From CALMKX01 sp036274895 (lineage in GTDB: Bacteria > Acidobacteriota > Thermoanaerobaculia > Multivoradales > SZUA-115): DNA of 64,000 nucleotides. This document shows, in pieces, positions 8,575 to 14,900 of the stretch (the first letter of the stretch is position 1; the number at the start of each line of letters is the position of its first letter). A program made the translations under genes and the position numbers. The notes under the pieces were generated by a model that saw only the letters and a program-made list of their open reading frames with translations, made no database searches and had not been told where the DNA came from. The stretch is from NCBI GenBank assembly GCA_036274895.1, contig DASUEU010000018.1, positions 124,001 to 188,000 of the forward strand. The letters run 5' to 3'.

Positions 8575-9810
8575 GTGACCCCCGATCCCCTCGAGCGGAT
8601 CTTCCGCGACGAGCGGCCCAAAGCCCTGGCCACCCTGATCCGCCTCCTCGGCGACTTCGACCTCGCCGAGGAGGTGCTCCAGGACGCCTTCCTGACCGCC
8701 GTCGAGCGCTGGGGCGCCACCGGCCTGCCGGAGAACCCCGCCGCCTGGCTGGTGACCACCGGCCGCAACCGCGCCCTCGACCGCCTGCGCCGGCGGACGT
8801 GGTGGGACGAGCACGAGGGGCGCATCGCCGCCGAGCGTCCTCGCGTCGAGCTACCCCCCGAGCCCACCGACCGGCCGCCGATCGAGGACGATCGCCTGCG
8901 GCTGATCTTCACCTGCTGCCACCCGGCCCTCGCCGCCGAGGCTCAAGTGGCCTTGACCCTGCGTACCCTTTGCGGCCTCGGCACCGAGGAGATCGCCCGC
9001 GCCTTCCTGGTGCCGGTGCCCACCCTGGCCCAACGGCTGGTGCGGGCCAAGAAGAAGATCCGCGACGCCGGCATCCCCTACCGCGTGCCCGGGGAGGCCG
9101 AGCTGCCCGAGCGCCTGGGCGCCGTGCTGGCCGTGGTCTATCTGATCTTCAACGAGGGCTACGCCGCCACCGCCGGGCCGAGCTACCTGCGGGCCGACCT
9201 GGTGGAGGAGGCCATCCGCCTCGCCCGCCTGCTCGCCGAGCTGCTGCCGGCCCACCCGGACGTCGAGGCCCTGCTCGCCCTGATGCTGCTGCACGACGCC
9301 CGCCGCCCCGCTCGCCTGGGGCCGAACGGCGGCCTGGTGCGCCTCGACGAGCAGGACCGCGCCCGCTGGGACCGCAGTCGCATCGCCGAGGGGCTGGCCC
9401 TGGTCGAGCGCGCCCTGCCCCGGGCCGGAGCCAGCCGCTTCGGCCTCGAGGCCGCCATCGCCGCCCTCCACGCCGAGGCCACCACCGCCGCCGAGACCGA
9501 CTGGCCCCAGATCCTCGCCCTCTACGATCTCTTGCTCGAGCGGCACCCCTCCCCGGTGGTGGAGCTCAACCGCGCCGTGGCGGTGGCCATGGTCGAAGGC
9601 CCGGAGGCTGCCCTCGCGATCCTCGACGGGCTCGAAAGCTCCGGCCAGCTCGCCGGCTACCACCTCCTCCCCGCCGCCCGGGCAGAGCTCTTGGCGCAGC
9701 TCGGTCGAGAGGAAGAAGCCCGCACCGCCTACCGCGAGGCCCTCGAGCTGGCCACGCACGAGACGGAACGGGCGTTTCTGGAGAGGCAGCTGGGGCGGAT
9801 GGCCGGCTGA
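8575..9810 (+). CDS. ECF42-type sigma factor with C-terminal TPR-like extension
   Basis: This 411-residue protein starts with a GTG. Sigma region 2 (LIRLLGDFDLAEEVLQDAF and NPAAWLVTTGRNRALD) and region 4 (about 110-175, LTLRTLCGLGTEEIARAF) are followed by about 230 extra residues. That extension is helical and TPR-like and contains PSYLRADLVEEAIRLARLL, FNEGYAAT and the late YHLLPAARAELLAQLGR segment. The extension and the DGPF partner define the ECF42 group, which lacks a classical anti-sigma factor and uses the C-terminal extension for control. It forms a two-gene unit with the gene at 8208. Confidence 0.92.
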   Translation: MTPDPLERIFRDERPKALATLIRLLGDFDLAEEVLQDAFLTAVERWGATGLPENPAAWLVTTGRNRALDRLRRRTWWDEHEGRIAAERPRVELPPEPTDRPPIEDDRLRLIFTCCHPALAAEAQVALTLRTLCGLGTEEIARAFLVPVPTLAQRLVRAKKKIRDAGIPYRVPGEAELPERLGAVLAVVYLIFNEGYAATAGPSYLRADLVEEAIRLARLLAELLPAHPDVEALLALMLLHDARRPARLGPNGGLVRLDEQDRARWDRSRIAEGLALVERALPRAGASRFGLEAAIAALHAEATTAAETDWPQILALYDLLLERHPSPVVELNRAVAVAMVEGPEAALAILDGLESSGQLAGYHLLPAARAELLAQLGREEEARTAYREALELATHETERAFLERQLGRMAG

Positions 9811-9924
9811 TCCCCTCGCCCTCTCTCGAAGGAGGGTCCTCCTACCCTCCGACATGGCTGCCGCGAAGAGCGAAAGCTACATCCTTGCTGAGGGACGATT
9901 CCCCTTCTTCAAGGAGGCTTCGAA

Positions 9925-11079
9925 ATGAAAGTCCTTCGACCTCACCCCTCCCATCCAGGGCGCTCGATCCTGGCGAGCTGCGTCTTGCTGCTCGCTACGG
10001 CGTCCACCGTTCACTCCCAGGGCATCCGCACGGTGCTGGTTTCCCCGGTGCCGGGCAACCCAGCGGCGAGCGGGGCGGCCCTGCTGGCGGCCGTCAGCGG
10101 CATTCCGAGTCCCTCCAACTCGAACCGCTGGGTCGTCAAGGTCGAGCCCGGTATCTATGACCTCGCCGGCACCCCCCTCCTCATGCGGGCCTGGGTGGAC
10201 GTCGAGGGCTCGGGGCTGACCCGCATCGTCGGCGACGGCCAGCCCAGCATCTTCGGGGGCGTGGTCGAGATGGCCAGCAACTGTGAGCTGCGGGACCTCA
10301 CCGTGGTCGCCAACGGCGCCGGCCGCGCCCCCGCGGCGGTGGCGATCTGGGCACCGGGATCGACGAGCTCTCGGGTCGTCAACGTGCACGCGGTGGCGAA
10401 GAACGGCACCCAGAACAACGAGGCCATCCTGTTGCTGAGCGCGAGCGACTTCGAGCTGCGGGACGTCGAGGCCGAGGCCCAGGGCGGCGAGCTCACCTTT
10501 GGCCTTTCTGTGCTGATCCTCTCGGCCCCCGGAGGCGACGTGCGGGTGGACCGGGCGTCCTTCCTGGCGACCGGCGCCTCCCAGATCAACCGGGCCGTGG
10601 CGCTCCAGTTCGACAATCCACCGTCGGTGTTGCCGAGCCTGACCAACGTCACCGGCTCGGCGCTGGGAGGCACCGAGAACCACGCCCTGGAGATCCAGAT
10701 GCCCCCGACTGCGGTCCCGGGTGAGGTGAGGATCAAGGGCTCACGCTTCCTCGCCAGCGGGGGCACAGCGGGGGACGTTGGCGTGCTCGTGCTTTCAGGT
10801 CAAGGGATGGTGAGGCTGCTCGAAACCGCCGTCGAGGCCCCCGCTCTCGGCTCCACGGGCCTGTGGCTCTCCGGAACCTCTCAGGCCACGGTGCGGATCG
10901 AGGGAGGGGCGATCGCCGGCGGCATCCACACGGTCGCCAACACGACCGCAATGGGCCGAGTTGGGGTCGCCGGCACCCAGCTCGCTGGTGGGGCCGTGCT
11001 GACCACCACCCCGGGCTCGTTGATCTGTGCCGGAGTCCATGACGAGATCTTCGCCTTCTTCGGCTCGACCTGCCCGTAG
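9925..11079 (+). CDS. Secreted right-handed beta-helix protein
   Basis: This 384-residue protein has a signal peptide (ILASCVLLLATASTVHSQG, cleaved near 33). The rest is a series of short strands separated by turns, such as VDVEGSGLTRIVGDG, CELRDLTVVANGAG, SRVVNVHAVAKNG and FELRDVEAEAQGG. This is typical of parallel beta-helix (pectin-lyase-like) folds. No polysaccharide-lyase catalytic set is evident, so a surface or adhesion role is as likely as an enzyme. A good AAGGAGG site precedes the ATG. It lies upstream of the repeat-rich junction that ends the enediyne cassette. Confidence 0.75.
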   Translation: MKVLRPHPSHPGRSILASCVLLLATASTVHSQGIRTVLVSPVPGNPAASGAALLAAVSGIPSPSNSNRWVVKVEPGIYDLAGTPLLMRAWVDVEGSGLTRIVGDGQPSIFGGVVEMASNCELRDLTVVANGAGRAPAAVAIWAPGSTSSRVVNVHAVAKNGTQNNEAILLLSASDFELRDVEAEAQGGELTFGLSVLILSAPGGDVRVDRASFLATGASQINRAVALQFDNPPSVLPSLTNVTGSALGGTENHALEIQMPPTAVPGEVRIKGSRFLASGGTAGDVGVLVLSGQGMVRLLETAVEAPALGSTGLWLSGTSQATVRIEGGAIAGGIHTVANTTAMGRVGVAGTQLAGGAVLTTTPGSLICAGVHDEIFAFFGSTCP

Positions 11080-11134
11080 CAGGCTTCCGAACAGGCGCTC
11101 CGGCGGATCCTTATATGGCACGGGAGCCTCGACC

Positions 11135-11199
11135 TGTAGATCTGACCGCGTCGTGGACGAATTGCCTGCAAATCCGTCCACGGCGCGAACGAATCTACA
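11135..11199. repeat. Long imperfect inverted repeat
   Basis: Arms of about 30 bases (11135-11164 and 11169-11199) face each other around a four-base centre. They share TGTAGAT, CGCG and CGTGGACG with a few mismatches. The palindrome lies 56 bp after the beta-helix gene and could form a strong RNA hairpin or be a relic of a small palindromic mobile element. No poly-T tract follows, so a standard terminator is not supported. Confidence 0.7.
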
Positions 11200-11305
11200 G
11201 CTGCCCCGCCATCGACTCCCAGACGGTGCCGGCGAGGTCGAAGATCTGCTCCTCGGGCGTGGCACCACGCGGGTACATCGCCCCCGCGGCCGGCAGCGGG
11301 GGGAA
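11195..11305 (-). pseudogene. Remnant of a formylglycine-generating-enzyme (SUMF1) domain C-terminus
   Basis: On the minus strand an open stretch of roughly 35 codons reads AMYPRGATPEEQIFDLAG then TVWESMAGQL and a TAG. This resembles the conserved GVFDLAGNVWEW end of FGE-sulfatase domains, but with Ser in place of the last Trp and nothing recognisable upstream. There is no start codon in a sensible place and no room for the rest of the 250-residue domain. I read it as a decayed fragment left by a deletion or rearrangement. The match is by eye only. Confidence 0.5.
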
Positions 11306-11317
11306 AAGCCCGGATGG

Positions 11318-11337
11318 ATTCCCGCCTGCGCGGGAAT
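11318..11337. repeat. ATTCCCGC-type 20-bp palindrome
   Basis: ATTCCCGC and GCGGGAAT surround a four-base centre, followed by GACGGCGGGAG. A related copy with one changed base occurs at 50041-50059 and has the same right flank. The arrangement resembles the dRS3-like dispersed repeats found in many bacteria. It belongs to the mosaic of repeats between the beta-helix gene and the enediyne thioesterase. Confidence 0.7.
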
Positions 11338-11387
11338 GACGGCGGGAGGGCCTTTTCACCCGTCCCGCCAGGGACTTTCATGGGTAG

Positions 11388-11407
11388 CGAGTGACTTCAG
11401 TCACTCG
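11388..11407. terminator. Perfect 9-bp stem hairpin downstream of the enediyne operon
   Basis: CGAGTGACT, a two-base TC loop, and AGTCACTCG form a perfect palindrome about 85 bp past the stop codon of the E10 gene. It could stop or protect the long minus-strand transcript. There is no T-run on either side, so an intrinsic terminator is only a possibility. Confidence 0.4.
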
Positions 11408-11451
11408 TGATCACCGAGGAGGCGAAGAGGCCGCGGAGCGGCCGGACTTGG

Positions 11452-11474
11452 GTCCCCACGCAGAGCGTGGGAAC
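11452..11474. repeat. CCCACGC/GCGTGGG hairpin repeat
   Basis: GTCCCCACGC, AGA, GCGTGGGAAC forms a stable hairpin 17 bp after the E10 stop. Sequences of this form are a common dispersed palindrome in diverse environmental bacteria. It may also serve as the nearest 3' hairpin for the enediyne transcript. A GGCCGC/GCGGCC palindrome at 11429-11443 lies next to it. Confidence 0.65.
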
Positions 11475-11491
11475 GAGGGCGAGGTCAATGC

Positions 11492-11917
11492 CTACCGGTA
11501 CTCTTCGAGCGCTGCCAGCAGGGCCGCCGGGATCGGGGTGGGGAGGGTGCGGTCGCCTTCTCGGCGCATGCAGGCGACCTCTTGCTCGCCGCGGGCCGCG
11601 AGCTCCTCGCGGCCGTCTTTCACCCGCCAGTACTCGAAAAGCATCAGCACGCGGTTCTGGCGAGTGTGGCCCAGGCGCATGCGCACTTCGACCACGTCGA
11701 AGGCCTCCAGCTCGAGGAAGTAGTCGCAGGCGCAACGCACCGTGGCGAGAGCGAGGCCGTTCTTCAGGTCGTCGAGGATCGAGGGCGCGCGCTCTTGGAG
11801 GAACATCTCGCGGCAGCGGCCCTGCCAGCGCAGGAAGTTCACGTAATAGACGTTGCCGACGAGGTTGGTCTCCTCGAAGCCGACGACGTGACGGTACGGG
11901 TAGTAGGCGGCCCCCAT
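11492..11917 (-). CDS. Enediyne-type hotdog thioesterase (E10/TEBC)
   Basis: This 141-residue single hotdog-fold protein would release the polyketide chain from the PKSE acyl carrier. It opens with YRHVVGFEETN, then GNVYYVNFLRWQGRCREMF (about 21-39). This is close to the signature of CalE7/SgcE10/DynE7-type enzymes, with the conserved Asn (N18) and Arg (R34, R36) region and no acidic residue at the place used by other 4HBT thioesterases. In known systems the PKSE and E10 together yield pentadecaheptaene. The ATG at 11917 lies 47 bp after the PKSE stop. A GTG three codons earlier is an alternative start. It is the last gene of the five-gene cassette. Confidence 0.93.
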   Translation of the reverse strand: MGAAYYPYRHVVGFEETNLVGNVYYVNFLRWQGRCREMFLQERAPSILDDLKNGLALATVRCACDYFLELEAFDVVEVRMRLGHTRQNRVLMLFEYWRVKDGREELAARGEQEVACMRREGDRTLPTPIPAALLAALEEYR

Positions 11918-11964
11918 CGCTCGCACCAAAAAAGTGTACCCGGCCGGATCCCCGCAGGGGAGAG

Positions 11965-14900
11965 CTAGGCCCCCTTGACCGCCACCGCCAGTGCCACCCG
12001 GCCGCCCAGCTCGGCCACCGGGCCCACGAAGGTGGCCACCGAGAACGCCCCGGAGCGCAGCACCACCCAGCCGTCCTGAGCCTCGTCCACCCGCGGCGCC
12101 TCGAGCACCAGGGGGGCGTCGTGGTGGGCGGCGGCCTTCTTCAGGCATTCGCCCGCGGCCCACACCCGGGAGGCGGCCACGTCTCGCACTTCGCGGCGCT
12201 CGGCGGCGATCACCTCGGCCAGCCGAGTGCGCTCGATGCCGAGCAGGTCGGCCCAGACCTCGGCCGAGCGTGCCTCGATCGGCTCGACATCGCAACCCAC
12301 CGCCCCCGGGCCGGACACCGCAACCACCAGCTCGCCGGCGTGGGACACCGACACTCGCGGCCGCGGGCCGTTGCGGCCCACCAGCTCGGGCTTGCCGTCC
12401 GGGCGGCGGGCGAGGCGGACGTGGTCCTCGGCCAGCAGGTGAGCCACCGCACGGTCGCTGCGGCCGGGGCCCTCTGCCGGATCGGTCTCCACCCAGACTC
12501 GCGGCGCCGGCCCGAGCAGCAGCTCCTGCAGGCGGCGCTCGACGTAGGGCCCGAGCAGGGAGGCCCGCCAGGCCGCCGGCTCGGGCAGGCGCTGCACGGC
12601 GCGCAGGGTGAGGCCCTCCCAACGCTCGATCAGCTCGCCGCTGGCGGCGAGAATCTCGAGGTCGTAGACGAACTCGTTACCCTTGCGGTAGCGCTCGCGT
12701 GCCACGATCGCGCACGGCTGGTCGGCAGGAATGTGCCCGGCCCAGATGCGCTCCACGCCCGTGGGCAGGATGGTCGTGTGCGGGATGCAGGGCTGGATGC
12801 CGTGGATGGCGGCGTCGCGGGCTGCCGGGTCGCCCAGGATGAGCTCGGCGGGCAGGTAGCGGTTGAACCAGGAGGTCGCGCCGTCGGGGCCGATCTCGGC
12901 GCGGCACTCGGTGGCCCGCAGATGCCGGTAGCCCGTGAGGCGGCGGAAGCGGCCCTGCTGGAAGAGCACGCCGCCATAGAGGTCCTGCTGCGGAGCGAGG
13001 GGCAAGGCACGGGCGCCGTTCGGCAGCTCTCGCGCCAACTCGCCGGCCGGCCGCGGCAGTCCAAAGCGACACACGCAGCGGAAGCAATCACCCTGGAAGT
13101 CGTTGGCGCTGGTGCGCAACACCACGTCCACGCGGTCGGGCGCCTGAGCCAGGGCGGCAAGGCGCAGGGTGGTCCGGCTGCCCTCGGGCACCACCACCGG
13201 CCGGGTCAGCTGGACGTTCTCGAACACCGGCAGCTCGCTTTTGCCGGTCAAGGCCATGGCCAGCTGGCCCATGGCCTCGAGTCCCATCACTGCCGGGAAC
13301 AGCCGCTCGCCGCGGAAGACGTGGTCGGCCAGGTAGGGATCGCTGTCCCCGGAGACCTCCACGTCCACCACCAGCTCGACGCCGGGGTAGAAGACCCGCG
13401 GGCGATCGAGGAAACGCAGGAAGGGCAGGTTCTGCGCCGGCAGCTTCAGCGTGGGCACCTCACCGAAGCGGCCGGAGACCACCAGCGCCGAGCGCGGCAG
13501 GGGCCCGTTGACGTAGCGCGAGAGCAGCTCCACGCCGAGGTCGGGAGGGATCGGGGTGACCCCCTCGCGCAGCAGGGCCTCGATGCGGCCGAGACGCTCA
13601 CCCATGCCCACACCCGCCCACACCGACCACTCGAGTACCAGGGTCTGCACCTGGGGGTGCTGGGCGGCGAAGCGCTCGGCGGCCATGCGCAGCCACTCGT
13701 TGGCGGTGGCGTAGTCGGCCTCGCCCTGCATCCCGATGCGGGCGATGATCGAGCCGAAGACCACCAGTCGGCGCAGCCGGGCGGGGTCGATCGCCGCCAG
13801 CACGTTGGCCAGGCCGTCCAGCTTGGGAGCCAGGGTGGCGCGGAAGTCCTCCTCGGTGAGGCTCATGAGCAGCTTGGGCACGTTGCGGCCAGCGCTGTGC
13901 ATCACCCCGGTGACGGGACCGAGCTGGGCCTGGCCCTGCGCGAGGGCGGCAGCCACCGCCGGGCCGTCGGCCACGTCGGCCACCAGGTAGAGCACCTGGG
14001 CGCCTTCGGCCTCCATGCGGGCCAGGTTGGCGGCCAGCTCGGCGTCGTCCTCGGGCCGCGAGCGGCCCAACAGCAGCAGGCGCACACCCGTGGAGCGGGC
14101 CAGGGTCAGCGCGCACTCGGCGCCGATGCCCTTGCCGCCGCCGGTGACCAGCAGCACGTCGGCGGCCGAGCACAGCGGCCCGGAGCCGCTCTCGCAGCAA
14201 GCCAGCTCCGCGGCCACCGCCAGCTGAGGCTCGCGGCGGGTGCCCTGATCGTCGTAGTGGGCCTCCACGTACTCGCCCGCGGCGGCGATCTCCGCCCTCA
14301 CCCACGAAGTCGCCCGCGGGTCGTCGAAGGGCAGGTCGACCACCAGGGTGGTCACCTCGCGGTGCTCGCGGTGGAGGGTGCGGGCCAGCCCACCCCCGCC
14401 ACCGCCCTGCTGCACCACCACGAAGCGACCCGCGGCGATGCCCGCGCGGGCCGCCGAGAGCATCCGCCCCACCTGCTCGAAATCCGGCTCGGCGGGCAGG
14501 CAGAGCACGGCACCCCGGCCGGGAAGGTCGGCGAGGGCCTGCGCCAGGAGCGATGAGAGCGGGTGCTCGGGCGGGGCGAAGATCCGCCACTCGCCGGTGC
14601 CTGCGGCCGCCGGCCGCGGTGCGCCGAGGGCTTTCTCCACCAGCTCGACGGTGAACGGCCGCACCCAGGAGTCCACCCCCAGCGGCACGCGCTCCTCGCG
14701 CGGTGCAGCGGCGGGGCCCAGGGCCAGCTGCTCGGCGAGGAAGCCGGCCACCTCGGCCACCGTGGCGTTGGCGAAGTCGGTGGGCGAGGCGGGAGCGGCC
14801 AAGCCCAGCTGGCGGGCAGCCTCCGCGACCAGCTGGCCCACCGAGATCGAGTTGAGGTGCAGGTCCGACAGCAGGCGGCTGCCCTCCCCGATGGCGCTCT

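Noticed and set aside
11407..14556. A 1049-codon plus-strand open frame opposite the 3' half of the PKSE gene
   Set aside because: It is antisense to a strongly supported PKSE. It arises from high GC at codon position three and its product is low-complexity (Gln/His/Gly/Arg-rich), with no recognisable domain or ribosome-binding site.
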